From Akkermansiaceae bacterium (GTDB lineage Bacteria > Verrucomicrobiota > Verrucomicrobiia > Verrucomicrobiales > Akkermansiaceae), in the NCBI GenBank assembly GCA_024233135.1, contig JACKPZ010000028.1:1-45834 (forward strand): DNA of 45,834 nt, read 5' to 3'. The translations under genes were made by a program, and so were the position numbers. Of this stretch, positions 24,465 to 33,278 are shown piece by piece. The notes under the pieces were generated by a model. It was not told the DNA's origin and ran no database searches. It saw only the letters and a list, made by a program, of their open reading frames with translations. Every line of letters begins with the position of its first letter. The stretch's first letter is position 1.

Positions 24465-25367
24465 TCAAACCCGCAACGCCACCACGCGGGATTCCTCTCG
24501 ACCGCGGCCCTCGATCACCAGGCGTTCCGCGGACACGGCGACGACCGCGTAAGCGGTGACGCCCGGCTCGTGGAGCAGCGACTTGAAGGTGATGCAGGGG
24601 ATGCCGCCCGGGCTGGTGACTTCGTTGCCCGCATGGTTGTGGCCGCAGAGGTAGGCGCGGACGCACTTGTGTTTGCCGAGCACCGCGAGGACATCCGCAT
24701 GGTTCCATGCGGTGTGCATCTCCAGCGGAAACAGGGGATGGTGCCCGCAGACGAAAACCATCTCGCCGGCGGCGTCCGCGGCGGCGAGTTCCTTCTCCAG
24801 CCATTCGAGCTGTGCGTTCGAGACGCCGCTGTTCCACGGCTTGGCGTTCGGCGCGCTGCCTAACAACTTCATCGCCTCCTGTCCCGCGCGGGTTTCCGGA
24901 CTGGCTGCTGCGTGTTTGAAAACCGAAACCTCGTTGGTGTCGAGCATCACGAAGCGCACCTTGCCGTGGGTGAACGCATAGTGGTCCGACGGCATGCCGA
25001 GTCGTTTCACGACCTCGGGCTTGTGCTCGTCGGCGATCTCGAAGTCGTGGTTTCCGAGGATGTTCCTGAGCGGGTGGCCGAGCCCTTCGAAGAGCGGGAC
25101 GATCCCATCGAACGATGCGAAGTCGCGATCGATCGTGTCACCGAGATGGAGAGTGAACGGGAGCTTCTCTTTCGCCAGGTCCGCGACCGCTTCCTTGAGC
25201 TTCGGGATCGACTCGCGGTAGTGCCGCTCGCCTTTCGGATCGGCGTCCGCGTATTGGACGTCGGTGAGCAATCCGAAACGGAGGATTTCCCTCTCATGCT
25301 CCGCCGCGGCGGACATGCGGGGTGCGGTGGCGGCGGCGGACAAGGCGAGGAAACGGCGGCGCAACAT
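24465..25367 (-). CDS. Metallophosphoesterase, ADPRibase-Mn-like
   Basis: This 300-residue protein has the full calcineurin-like motif set: LLTDVQYAD, LGDTIDRD, GNHDFE, VCGHHPLF and LCGHNHAG. The pattern FGLLTDVQYADADPKGERHYRESIPKL is close to Mn-dependent ADP-ribose/CDP-alcohol diphosphatases. The N-terminus (MLRRRFLALSAAATAPRMSAAA) is a Tat-like or Sec signal, so it is probably exported. The start is ATG 25367; the longer frame would begin at GTG 25382. It shares no obvious operon with the ferredoxin gene 42 bases upstream on the same strand, although cotranscription is possible. Confidence 0.85.
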   Translation of the reverse strand: MLRRRFLALSAAATAPRMSAAAEHEREILRFGLLTDVQYADADPKGERHYRESIPKLKEAVADLAKEKLPFTLHLGDTIDRDFASFDGIVPLFEGLGHPLRNILGNHDFEIADEHKPEVVKRLGMPSDHYAFTHGKVRFVMLDTNEVSVFKHAAASPETRAGQEAMKLLGSAPNAKPWNSGVSNAQLEWLEKELAAADAAGEMVFVCGHHPLFPLEMHTAWNHADVLAVLGKHKCVRAYLCGHNHAGNEVTSPGGIPCITFKSLLHEPGVTAYAVVAVSAERLVIEGRGREESRVVALRV

Positions 25368-25409
25368 GTCTCTTCGTAACACGACCGCCGGAGCGATGCG
25401 ATCCGGAAC

Positions 25410-25763
25410 TCACCCGCCGGAAAACGCGAACTCCTCAACCACCCGGCCGCCGACGAGGTGTTCCTGAAGAATCCGCTCGAGCACCTCCGGCGTGCACGAG
25501 TGATACCAGACGCCGTCCGGATAGACCACGGCCACGGGACCGCGCCTGCAGACCCGCAGGCAGTTCGCCTTGGTCCGGAACACGCATGGGCCCGCACCAC
25601 CTTCCAAGCCGAGTTCCTTGACGCGACGCTTCAGAAAATTCCACGACTCCAAGCCCGCTTCTTTCGCGCAGCACTTTGGCTCGCTCTGGTCGGCACACAG
25701 GAAAATGTGACGCTCGATGCGCCCGATGCCGAGAGCGCGGGCCGCTTGATGAAGCTCATCCAT
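25410..25763 (-). CDS. Thioredoxin-fold [2Fe-2S] ferredoxin
   Basis: This 117-residue protein has the four-cysteine pattern of thioredoxin-like [2Fe-2S] ferredoxins: Cys23 and Cys31/32 (FLCADQSEPKCC), then Cys68 and Cys72 (NCLRVCRRGPV). The sequence GPVAVVYPDGVWYHSCTPEVLERILQEHL is typical of the family's C-terminus. An electron-transfer role is likely and the partner is unknown. Starts at ATG 25763 or ATG 25784 are both possible; the shorter is chosen because MDELHQAARALGI begins the conserved part. It lies 82 bases downstream of the sulfatase stop. Confidence 0.85.
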   Translation of the reverse strand: MDELHQAARALGIGRIERHIFLCADQSEPKCCAKEAGLESWNFLKRRVKELGLEGGAGPCVFRTKANCLRVCRRGPVAVVYPDGVWYHSCTPEVLERILQEHLVGGRVVEEFAFSGG

Positions 25764-25845
25764 GGACCGAGTCTCCCCTGCCATGCGCCGGTCCGCAACG
25801 CGCCGTTTTCCAAACCCGGCAGCGCGTGAGGTCCGGCATCCCGGC

Positions 25846-28443
25846 TCAAGGAGCGGCAAGCGGAAGTTCGTAACGCGTCACCTTGCTGTCGTATCCGAGC
25901 CGATAGAATCGCCGCGGACCGGAAGGCGTGGCGGCCGCGCTCCACGAGCCGCCCGGGCCGGCGGCGATCGTTTCCAATCCCGCCCATCCGCCCGACAGGT
26001 CGCCGGAAGACTGGAGCTGATAGATCACGTCGTCTTCAAGCCCGGAGGCGGAGAGCATCGGGCCGGTTTCGATCGAAAACGCCGGCGTCGGCACCGGCAC
26101 GGGCACGGGCGTCTTGAACGACAGGCCCGCGCCCGCCTCGCCGACGAGCTGGATGGCGCAGATCGCCGAGCCTCCGCCGTAGAGGGTGTCGATGGTGAAG
26201 GTGACGGAGTCCGCGGTGAGCGGCGATTCCGCGGAGCCGAAGACGGCGTAGTTCGCCTCGGGCGAGGTGCCGGCTCCGTCGTCCGTGGCATCGGTGGCGC
26301 GGACGAGCGTCACCGGCGCGGACGGGCTGTCCGCCGCCTGGAAATGATAGACGCTTGTTCCGTCGGAGATGGACGCCCCTTCGTTGGCGTTGAATCCGCC
26401 GAGGTAGACGATCGCCCGGCAGCCGGCGGGAAACGTCGCGTTCAACCCCGTCACGGTGAGCGAGCACGGATTGGCGGTGCCGGTGTAATCGTCGATGCCG
26501 GCCTTCATCGGAGTGTCGTCGTAGGCGGCGTTGAAGCTGCCCCAGTCGTTCGGCGCGCTGAGGGTGAGGCCCACCGTGGTGGCCGCGCCGAGGTCGTTGG
26601 TCAAGGCGGACGCGTTGCTGACGCGGTTGAGGTTCACCCATCCGCCGACCACGCTTCCTTCGGCGGCGACGCCGTAGGTTTCATCCGAATCGACCTGCTG
26701 GATGTCGGTGGCGAAGTCGGTGAGGTTCACGCTCACCACGCGGGTGCCGGCCGCTTCGCCGGGCGGCGAGTAGTCTACGGCGGTCGTGGTGCGCGGTTCG
26801 TTGGTCGAGTCGTGGGCCACGTACCAGTCGTTCATTTCCACCACGCGGTCCTTGTGAGGATGGCCGGACGGGATGGCGGCGACGGTGTTGTAGCCGGCGA
26901 TCAGGTTGTTGGTTTCCGAGAGGTCGGTGGCGAGGTTGTAGAGTTCGGCACCGGTGCCGTCGAAGTTGCGTTTGAAGAACCACTTGCCCTCCGCGTCGTC
27001 CATCCGCACGCCTCCCTCGTTGTTGGCCGAGAGGTAGAAATGCTGCCGCGTGCGCACCGGCGGGACCGCGTCCGGAGTTTCGGAAACCAACAAGGGCAGC
27101 AGGCTCACCGAGTCGTAGTGCTGGTCGCTCGCGACCGCGCCGCCGACGAGATCGATCATGCTCGGCACCCAGTCGATCACCGAGACGAGCTGGGTGCACA
27201 CCTTGCCCGGCGGGATCACCGAGCCCTTCGCCGTGCCATCGCCCCAGCGCCAGATGAACGGCACGCGGTGGCCGCCCTCGTAGATCGAGCCCTTCGACGC
27301 ACGCAGCGGGCCGTTCGGGTCCTGCCCGGCGGCCGCCTGGCCGGCGCCGTCGCCATTGATGTCCTCGAAGCCGCCGTTGTCGCTGGTGACGACGACGATC
27401 GTGTTGTCCGCGATGCCGAGGGCGTCGAGCTTGGCGAGCAGGATGCCGAGCTGGGCATCGAGATCGTAGACGAAATCCGGACGTTTCCCGAGGCCGGTGG
27501 CGCCATCGGCCTCGATGCCATCCGAGGACGGCGTGTGCGGCACGTGGATCGCGGGCGAGGCATAGTAGAGCATGAACGGCTGCCCGGAGTGGTTCGCGAG
27601 ATGGTCATCGATGAACTTGCAGGCGAAGTGGGTGAGCACCGGGCCGTGTTCGCTGGTGTCGAACTCCGAGTCTCCATATCCATCGACGAGGATCTCGCCG
27701 GTCCCGACCGTTTCGCCGGCGGTGAAGGATTTCAAAACGGAGGAGCCCGAAACGTTCACGCCGTCGATCTCCGCCGCGAAGTCGCTCACCGGACGGTAGG
27801 TGTCGTTTTCAAAGTAGGCGTAGAGCGGTCCCTGGATGCCGTCCGGCGTGACGAAGGTGTAGTCGAAGCCATGGTCGATCATGCCGTTGTCGAACTTCCG
27901 GCTGAAGTCGATCTGGTTGATGTCCTCGTTCGGCAGGTCGCGCAGCAGCGCGCCCGTCGAGTCGTAGAAGTCTCCACCGAGGTGCATCTTCCCGAAGAAG
28001 GCGGTGCGGTAGCCTGCGGTCTGCAGGACATCGCCGATCGTCCGGTGCGGATTGCCGATCCGGTCGTCCTCCGCGTTTCCGAAATGGAAGGCGCTGCTGG
28101 ACGTGCGGTTCCAGGTACCCCATGGGCGGGAGCGGTAGGTGTTGCTGCCGGTGAGCACGCAGAACCGGTTCGGCGCGCAGAGCGCCGCGGGGAGCTGGGC
28201 GTCGGTGAACATCATGCCCTCGTCGCAAAGGCGGTTCATGTTCGGCGTCGGCACCGGCGCGGGAATCGGCTGGTTCACCCCGTCCGCATAGAATTCGTGG
28301 TAACGGCCGGGGTCCGCCCATCCGATGTCGTCGGCGAAGAAAAACACGACGTTCGGAAGGCTTTCCCCGGCACGGGTGGCGGCGGGAGAGGTGGGGCCGG
28401 CGAACCACAGAAGGGCCGGCAGAAGAATGGCGCGTCGGGACAT
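25846..28443 (-). CDS. Secreted sulfatase with C-terminal beta-rich module
   Basis: This 865-residue protein has a signal peptide (MSRRAILLPALLWFAGPTSPAATRA). The sulfatase domain spans about 30-560: metal ligands ADDIGW (37-42), formylglycine motif CAPNR (Cys89-Arg93, followed by FCVLTG), GKMHLGGDFY (151-160) and SDNGG (354-358). Maturation needs a formylglycine-generating enzyme, not seen here. Residues about 569-768 form a module that recurs in the next two upstream genes (SVNLTDFATDIQQVDSDETY, YDDTPMKAGIDDYTG, LYGGGSAICAIQLVG). A last segment (IYQLQSSGDLSGGWAGLE...RRFYRLGYD) resembles common Verrucomicrobial C-termini. It is third in the operon. The substrate, presumably a sulfated glycan, is unknown. 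Confidence 0.92.
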   Translation of the reverse strand: MSRRAILLPALLWFAGPTSPAATRAGESLPNVVFFFADDIGWADPGRYHEFYADGVNQPIPAPVPTPNMNRLCDEGMMFTDAQLPAALCAPNRFCVLTGSNTYRSRPWGTWNRTSSSAFHFGNAEDDRIGNPHRTIGDVLQTAGYRTAFFGKMHLGGDFYDSTGALLRDLPNEDINQIDFSRKFDNGMIDHGFDYTFVTPDGIQGPLYAYFENDTYRPVSDFAAEIDGVNVSGSSVLKSFTAGETVGTGEILVDGYGDSEFDTSEHGPVLTHFACKFIDDHLANHSGQPFMLYYASPAIHVPHTPSSDGIEADGATGLGKRPDFVYDLDAQLGILLAKLDALGIADNTIVVVTSDNGGFEDINGDGAGQAAAGQDPNGPLRASKGSIYEGGHRVPFIWRWGDGTAKGSVIPPGKVCTQLVSVIDWVPSMIDLVGGAVASDQHYDSVSLLPLLVSETPDAVPPVRTRQHFYLSANNEGGVRMDDAEGKWFFKRNFDGTGAELYNLATDLSETNNLIAGYNTVAAIPSGHPHKDRVVEMNDWYVAHDSTNEPRTTTAVDYSPPGEAAGTRVVSVNLTDFATDIQQVDSDETYGVAAEGSVVGGWVNLNRVSNASALTNDLGAATTVGLTLSAPNDWGSFNAAYDDTPMKAGIDDYTGTANPCSLTVTGLNATFPAGCRAIVYLGGFNANEGASISDGTSVYHFQAADSPSAPVTLVRATDATDDGAGTSPEANYAVFGSAESPLTADSVTFTIDTLYGGGSAICAIQLVGEAGAGLSFKTPVPVPVPTPAFSIETGPMLSASGLEDDVIYQLQSSGDLSGGWAGLETIAAGPGGSWSAAATPSGPRRFYRLGYDSKVTRYELPLAAP

Positions 28444-28475
28444 GGCGATGGTGCGAGGTGCGAGGATCCGGCGGC

Positions 28476-29993
28476 TCAGTCCTCGCCGATCCGGAGGAAG
28501 AACCGCGGCGGAGCGCCGGGCGGCGTGTATTGGAATGTGGCGGTGCCACCGTCATCGACGATGTCGGTGGTGCTGAGTTCGGGCCAGGCCGCCGCGTCGG
28601 CGAGATCGGTGCCGCCGAAGGCGCTGTAGGTTTTCCCGGCCTGTGATTCGAACACCACGGTGAGCTCGCCGGATCCGGCATCGCGATCGACCGAAACGAT
28701 GGGGATTCGCGAAACCGCCGGCGTTCCGACGATCTGGATGCCGCCGATGCCGCAACTGACGTTGAGGGTGGTCATCGTGAGCGTCACACTATCCGCCGTA
28801 AGCCCGCTGAAACGAACGTAGGTGCCCGGGTCCGAGCCGTCGCCGCTGTCGGTGTCGGTCGATTGGACGAGCGAGGCGGTGAAGGGATTCGGCACCGAGT
28901 AGACATAGGTGGTCGTGCCGTCGGAGATGCTTCCCTGGTTGCCGCCGGCGGCGCCGTTGAATCCTCCGACGTAGACGATCACGTCGTAGGTCGAGAAGGT
29001 GGCGTTGATGTCGCTCAAGGTCACCGTCGTGGGCGTCGCGTAGACGCCGATGCCGGCGCGCATCGGCGTGTCGTTGAGGACGTCGAAATTCCACGTGGAA
29101 AATCTCCCGGGAGCGGTGGCGACCAGGTCGATGGTGCTGGGTCCGCCACCGTCGGTGATCAGGTTGTCTCCCGAGGTGACGCTCTCGAGATTCGTCCAGT
29201 TGCTGGCTTCTTCCACGCCGTAGGGTTCGAGCGGATCGTTCACCGCGGCGGGGAATTGTTTGAAGTTCACGCTCACCGGACCGGACACCGGCAAGGGAGG
29301 CAACCCCTCGCCGATCACCTGGACCGCACAGATCGCGGCACCGCCACCGTAGAGGCAGTCGATGGTCAGCGTGACCGAGTCGGACGTCAGCAGCGCGAGA
29401 TCGGAGCCGAACACCGCATACTGGGCCTCGGGCGCGGTGTTGTCGCCGTCGTCCGTGGTGTCGGTGGTGGATACGAAAGCCACTGGGGCCACCGGGCTGT
29501 CAGCGGTTTGGTAATAGTAGGTGGTGGTGCCGTCGGAGATCGAAGCGCCGCTGTTCGCATTGAAACCACCGAGGTAGACGATCACCTTGCAACCGTCCGG
29601 GAACGTCGCGTTGAGGTCGGACAGGGTCACGCTGACCGGGGTGGCGGTGTTGGTGTAGTCGTCGATGCCGCTCTTCAGAGGCGTATCATCATACGCGACG
29701 CTGAAACTCGCCTTCTGGTTCGGGGCGGTCAGCCCGAAATCGACGCTGGTGCTGAAGCCTGCGCTGTCGGCGAGGTCGCTGGCGGAGTTGACTGCATTGA
29801 GGTTCACCCAACCGCCCGCCACCGTGCCTTCGGAGGCGATGCCGAAGGTCTCGTCGGAATCGATCTGTTGGATGTCGGTGGCGAACTCAGTCAGGTTGAC
29901 GCTGATGATCTTGGTGTTCGCTTCGGCGGACTGGGAGCCGCCGAACAGCACCACGGCGAGAAACACGGGGTTGCGGAACATGCCGAATTTCAT
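28476..29993 (-). CDS. Secreted protein with two copies of the shared beta-rich module
   Basis: This 505-residue protein starts at ATG 29993 and has a signal peptide (MKFGMFRNPVFLAVVLFGGSQSAEA). The first module (about 29-228) is close to those in the sulfatase and the PEP-CTERM protein (SVNLTEFATDIQQIDSDETF, YDDTPLKSGIDDYTNT, DCLYGGGAAICAVQVIGEG). A second, diverged copy follows (about 235-425: DTPMRAGIGVYATPTTVTLSD, VIVYVGGFNGAAGGNQGSISDG, GIGGIQIVG). The tail (VVFESQAGKTYSAF...RFFLRIGED) resembles the sulfatase tail. No catalytic motif was recognised. It may bind carbohydrate, by inference only. It is the middle gene of the operon, with gaps of about 30 bases either side. Confidence 0.85.
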   Translation of the reverse strand: MKFGMFRNPVFLAVVLFGGSQSAEANTKIISVNLTEFATDIQQIDSDETFGIASEGTVAGGWVNLNAVNSASDLADSAGFSTSVDFGLTAPNQKASFSVAYDDTPLKSGIDDYTNTATPVSVTLSDLNATFPDGCKVIVYLGGFNANSGASISDGTTTYYYQTADSPVAPVAFVSTTDTTDDGDNTAPEAQYAVFGSDLALLTSDSVTLTIDCLYGGGAAICAVQVIGEGLPPLPVSGPVSVNFKQFPAAVNDPLEPYGVEEASNWTNLESVTSGDNLITDGGGPSTIDLVATAPGRFSTWNFDVLNDTPMRAGIGVYATPTTVTLSDINATFSTYDVIVYVGGFNGAAGGNQGSISDGTTTYVYSVPNPFTASLVQSTDTDSGDGSDPGTYVRFSGLTADSVTLTMTTLNVSCGIGGIQIVGTPAVSRIPIVSVDRDAGSGELTVVFESQAGKTYSAFGGTDLADAAAWPELSTTDIVDDGGTATFQYTPPGAPPRFFLRIGED

Positions 29994-30021
29994 GGGTTTT
30001 GTTGGCAAGGTTTGGGTTGGG

Positions 30022-30762
30022 TCAGAATCTCCGCCGGCGTCCGAGCAACGGCAGAAGTCCGGCGCCGATCAGGGCCATGCCACCGGGCTCCGGGATACCG
30101 ACGATCTGCACGCCGCCGATCGCCGAGCCGCCGCCATAGAGGGTGTCGATGGTCAGCGTGACCGAGTCCGCCGTGAGCGGAGACAGGGCGGAACCGAACA
30201 CGGCATACTGCGCTTCCGGCGCCGTGCCGCTGCCGTCGTCGGTGGTATCGGTCGTCCGCACGAAAGCGACCGGGGCGACGGGGCTGTCGGCCGCTTGATA
30301 GAAATAGGTCGTGCTGCCGTCGGAGATCGACGCCCCCTCGTTGGCGTTGAAGCCGCTCAGATACACGATCACCTTGTAGCCGTTCGCGAAGGTGGCGTTG
30401 AGATCGGAGAGGGTGACGGAGGTCGGATTGACGGTTCCGGTGTAGTCGTCGATGCCGCTTTTGAGCGGAGTGTCGTCATAGGCGCCGTTGAAGCTGCCCC
30501 AATTGTTCGGAGCGGTGATGCTGACATCGACCGTGGTGGCGGCACCGCCGCTTTCGGCCAGATCGGTGGCGCCGAGCGCCTGGTTGAGATTCACCCAGCC
30601 ACCCACGACGGACCCTTCGGCGGAGATGCCGAAGGTTTCGTCACTGTTGATCTGCTGGATGTCGGTCGCGAACTCGCTGAGATTGACGCTGACGACGGCT
30701 GCTTTCGCTGGAGACAGGATGCCAATGGACAAGACGATGAGGATCAAAGACTTGCTCTTCAT
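30022..30762 (-). CDS. PEP-CTERM-anchored protein with one beta-rich module
   Basis: This 246-residue protein starts at ATG 30762 with a signal peptide (MKSKSLILIVLSIGILSPAKA). A single 200-residue module (23-222) follows. It ends in a PEP-CTERM sorting signal: IPEPGG, a short hydrophobic helix (MALIGAGLLPLLG) and the basic tail RRRRF. Exosortase would recognise this; no exosortase is in the window. It is the first gene of the operon with the double-module protein and the sulfatase. An ECF-type promoter lies at 30829-30856, leaving a leader of about 60 bases. Confidence 0.9.
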   Translation of the reverse strand: MKSKSLILIVLSIGILSPAKAAVVSVNLSEFATDIQQINSDETFGISAEGSVVGGWVNLNQALGATDLAESGGAATTVDVSITAPNNWGSFNGAYDDTPLKSGIDDYTGTVNPTSVTLSDLNATFANGYKVIVYLSGFNANEGASISDGSTTYFYQAADSPVAPVAFVRTTDTTDDGSGTAPEAQYAVFGSALSPLTADSVTLTIDTLYGGGSAIGGVQIVGIPEPGGMALIGAGLLPLLGRRRRF

Positions 30763-30828
30763 GAATGGAATTGGGTTTGGGTGGGAGCCGCACTGGAACC
30801 AAAATGGCCGCGGGCAGGGATTCATTTG

Positions 30829-30856
30829 GAATAGGCCGCTCGCGCCTGTGTCTCAC
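30829..30856 (-). promoter_or_regulatory. Predicted ECF-sigma promoter of the PEP-CTERM/sulfatase operon
   Basis: Read on the minus strand: GTGAGA (30856-30851), 16 bases, CTATTC (30834-30829). It is identical at 25 of 28 positions to the element before the pseudopilin gene. It has the same boxes and spacing as the element before the sigma gene, which lies divergently 21 bases away. Confidence 0.75.
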
Positions 30857-30876
30857 AAAGAATTTTGATGGATTGC

Positions 30877-30904
30877 GTGAGAACCGGGTTTCCCGCACCT
30901 ATTC
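30877..30904 (+). promoter_or_regulatory. Predicted ECF-sigma promoter of the sigma factor gene
   Basis: GTGAGA (30877-30882), 16 bases, CTATTC (30899-30904), ending 10 bases before the ATG of the sigma gene. The boxes match the two minus-strand elements but the spacer does not, so selection on the boxes is likely. Transcription would begin almost at the start codon. Confidence 0.72.
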
Positions 30905-30914
30905 GGGATCGGAG

Positions 30915-31469
30915 ATGGAAACGCAGGAGATTCAGGAAGTGATCGGCCGGGTGCTCGCGGGGGAAACGCGGGAGTTCTCGCGCCTGGTCCGCGAATTCGG
31001 GCTGCCGGTGCGGGCGTTCATCCACTCGCGCGTCCAGTCCCGCCCGGACGCCGAGGACCTCGCGCAGGAAACGTTCATCGCCGCATTCCGCGGGCTCGGG
31101 AAATTCGACAAGGACGCATCGTTCGAGGCCTGGCTCATCGGCATCGCCCGCCACCGGGTGCAAGGGCATTTCCGATCCAGCAACCGCTGGCAATCCGCTT
31201 GCCATCGTTTCCGCGACGAATGCCTGCGGCGGATCGAAACGGAAATCACCGCCGCGGAAAAAGACCGCACGCACGAGCAGCTCACACGCCTCATGGAATG
31301 CATCGAGGAACTCCCGGACCGGATGCGCCGGGTGGTGCGGGCGAGACTGCGCGAGGAGAGCGGCGCGACGACCGCGCAGCGCATGCACACCTCGCCCGGC
31401 GCCGTGTACATGCTGCAACTTCGCGCCAACGGATTTCTCCGCGACTGCATGACCCAGGAACCGACATGA
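30915..31469 (+). CDS. ECF RNA polymerase sigma factor
   Basis: This 184-residue protein starts at ATG 30915 (METQEIQEVIGRVL). Region 2 is clear (DAEDLAQETFIAAFRGLGKF and FEAWLIGIARHRV), as is region 4 (ECIEELPDRMRRVVRARL, then HTSPGAVYMLQLRANGFL). A longer in-frame ORF back to 30765 crosses the promoter and has no sigma similarity. It resembles the ECF group common in Planctomycetes and Verrucomicrobia. Its stop overlaps the start of the FecR-domain gene (ATGA at 31466-31469), its probable regulator. The GTGAGA-N16-CTATTC element just upstream suggests autoregulation. Confidence 0.93.
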   Translation: METQEIQEVIGRVLAGETREFSRLVREFGLPVRAFIHSRVQSRPDAEDLAQETFIAAFRGLGKFDKDASFEAWLIGIARHRVQGHFRSSNRWQSACHRFRDECLRRIETEITAAEKDRTHEQLTRLMECIEELPDRMRRVVRARLREESGATTAQRMHTSPGAVYMLQLRANGFLRDCMTQEPT

Positions 31470-33109
31470 ACCGCACGCAACAAATCGCCCGCCTCCTCGA
31501 AGGCTGGCTCGATGGCGGACTGCAGCCGGACGAACAGGACGCGCTGCTCGATGCGCTCGACCGGGATCCGGAGCTGCGGCGCGAACTTGCCGAACAGATC
31601 GCCACCCTCGGCGCGATGCGGGCGGCGTCCGAAGCGCAACCTCGCTGGCTCGCGGTTTTCGATGTGTTGGAGGACGCGGAAGTCGATCCCGCCGGGAGCT
31701 TCGAGGACACGACGATGGCGGCGATCGCCACGGAGGAACGACCTCCGCGGCCCCGCCGAACGGTGGTCTGGTGGGCCGCCGCGGCTGCCGTGGTTCTGGC
31801 TGGCCTGCTTTTCCTAGCCCCGTGGCGGAAATCCACGCCACCCCACGTTTCCGCAGACGGCCCGGACCTTGTCGTGGAACCTCCGGTCGCCGTCGTCCTC
31901 GGTAGCGAAGGCGGCAGGTATCCTGAAGTGGGACGCCTGCTTCCCCCGGGGTCGCTGACGATGCAAACCGGTTGGCTCTCGATCCAAACGCTGCACGGCG
32001 TGACCATCACCCTCGACGCGCCGTTCGATGCGGAACTCGTGTCGCACGACGAAATCTCGCTGCATAGCGGCCGGGCGCGCGTTCACGTGCCCGACGGAGC
32101 CGAAGGATTCCGTTTGTTCGGTCCGGACTTTGAGATCCTCGATCTCGGAACCGAGTTCGCCACCGAAATCGAGGCCGACGGCACCAGCCGTTGCCGTGTT
32201 TTCGAAGGCAAGGCGGATGTCTCGCTGCTCGATTCGCTCCGCTCGCCCACCACCACCCGGCGCGTGAAGGCCTCGTCGTCGATCCGCATCGACGCGAATC
32301 TCCGCAGCATGCGCCCGGTTGAGGAAAACGATGCCGACTACCCTTCGATCAAACTCCCGCCACGCCCGCTGCTGGAGATCGCGCCAGGGTACGTCACCAC
32401 CGTGAGCGAGCTGCGGCCCGACTGCTACTGGCGCTTCGAGACCACGGATTCGACACGTGGCGTGCGCAACGAATTCGACGAAACGGGACCCACGCTCTGG
32501 CTCCACGGGTCCGCCTCGCTCGTTGGAGAGGCTTCCGGAAACCACTCGGGCGCGCTGGACCAACGGGATCACACCGGTTTCTTCGAAGGTGGCGCCAACG
32601 TCCGGCATCTCTTCTCGGACGACTGGACCATCAGCCTCTTCGTCCAGTTCGACTGGCTGCAGAACTACTCGCTCGTCTCGATGTTGAAATACGGTCCGGA
32701 CCTCAAGGGCCATCCGTTCCTGTTGCAGGCATACTCTTCGTTCGGACAATCGGGTCTCGACGGCACCGGCCTACACGCCGTCGTGCGTGAAACGCCGGCC
32801 TGGGTCGGCGGGACGGACGTCTTCGCAAACACCTTGTTCCGGCCGCGGGTCTGGCACCACGTCGCTGCCAGCCGCAAGGGTGAGGAACTGACCCTCTACC
32901 TCGATGGCAACAAGGTGGGAGGCGCGAGAGTCTCCGCAGCGCCGCTGGACTTCGACTATTTCTACGTCGGCCGGATGAACGCGAACCTGCAACAACCGTG
33001 GATCCACGCCCGCACGCTCGTCGGGCGGGTCGATGAGATGGCGGTGTTCTCCCGCGGCCTCGACGATGCGGAGATCGCTCGTCTTGCCGAGCCGGTGACG
33101 GACCGTTGA
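31466..33109 (+). CDS. FecR-domain membrane protein with LamG domain (probable anti-sigma/sensor)
   Basis: This 547-residue protein has a cytoplasmic anti-sigma-like N-terminus (1-70; LLEGWLDGGLQPDEQDALLDAL). One membrane helix follows (about 100-120; VVWWAAAAAVVLAGLLFLAPW). Then come a FecR domain (about 140-300; GWLSIQTLHGVTITLDAP, FEILDLGTEFATEI, VFEGKADVSLLD) and a C-terminal LamG/concanavalin-like domain (about 370-540; WTISLFVQF, WHHVAASRKGEELTLYLDG, GRVDEMAVFSRGLDDAEI). It overlaps the sigma gene by four bases. A LamG sensor outside the membrane suits glycan sensing. Whether it inhibits or activates the sigma factor is not shown. Confidence 0.9.
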   Translation: MNRTQQIARLLEGWLDGGLQPDEQDALLDALDRDPELRRELAEQIATLGAMRAASEAQPRWLAVFDVLEDAEVDPAGSFEDTTMAAIATEERPPRPRRTVVWWAAAAAVVLAGLLFLAPWRKSTPPHVSADGPDLVVEPPVAVVLGSEGGRYPEVGRLLPPGSLTMQTGWLSIQTLHGVTITLDAPFDAELVSHDEISLHSGRARVHVPDGAEGFRLFGPDFEILDLGTEFATEIEADGTSRCRVFEGKADVSLLDSLRSPTTTRRVKASSSIRIDANLRSMRPVEENDADYPSIKLPPRPLLEIAPGYVTTVSELRPDCYWRFETTDSTRGVRNEFDETGPTLWLHGSASLVGEASGNHSGALDQRDHTGFFEGGANVRHLFSDDWTISLFVQFDWLQNYSLVSMLKYGPDLKGHPFLLQAYSSFGQSGLDGTGLHAVVRETPAWVGGTDVFANTLFRPRVWHHVAASRKGEELTLYLDGNKVGGARVSAAPLDFDYFYVGRMNANLQQPWIHARTLVGRVDEMAVFSRGLDDAEIARLAEPVTDR

Positions 33110-33126
33110 TTCTAAATTCCGAAATG

Positions 33127-33258
33127 GAAACCACGAAAGGCAGGAAATAACACGAAAGAAGGGTGACCCAGCGGGATCAGGGCGATCACCTACAAGGTGA
33201 GACCCTCGCGGTTTCCAACTCTTTCGTTTTCGTGAACTTTGGTGTTTTTCGTGGTTTC
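33127..33258. repeat. Palindromic interspersed repeat (MITE/REP-like), copy 2
   Basis: It has the same GAAACCACGAA terminal inverted repeats as the copy at 923-1042 and a matching core (GATCACCTACAAGGTGAGA). It lies between the convergent FecR/LamG and pseudopilin genes. Confidence 0.7.
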
Positions 33259-33278
33259 TGTTTTCCTTTTTAGGTTGA

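Noticed and set aside
30765..30914. Longer N-terminus for the ECF sigma factor
   Set aside because: The extension crosses both predicted promoters and has no sigma similarity; ATG 30915 gives a standard-length protein.
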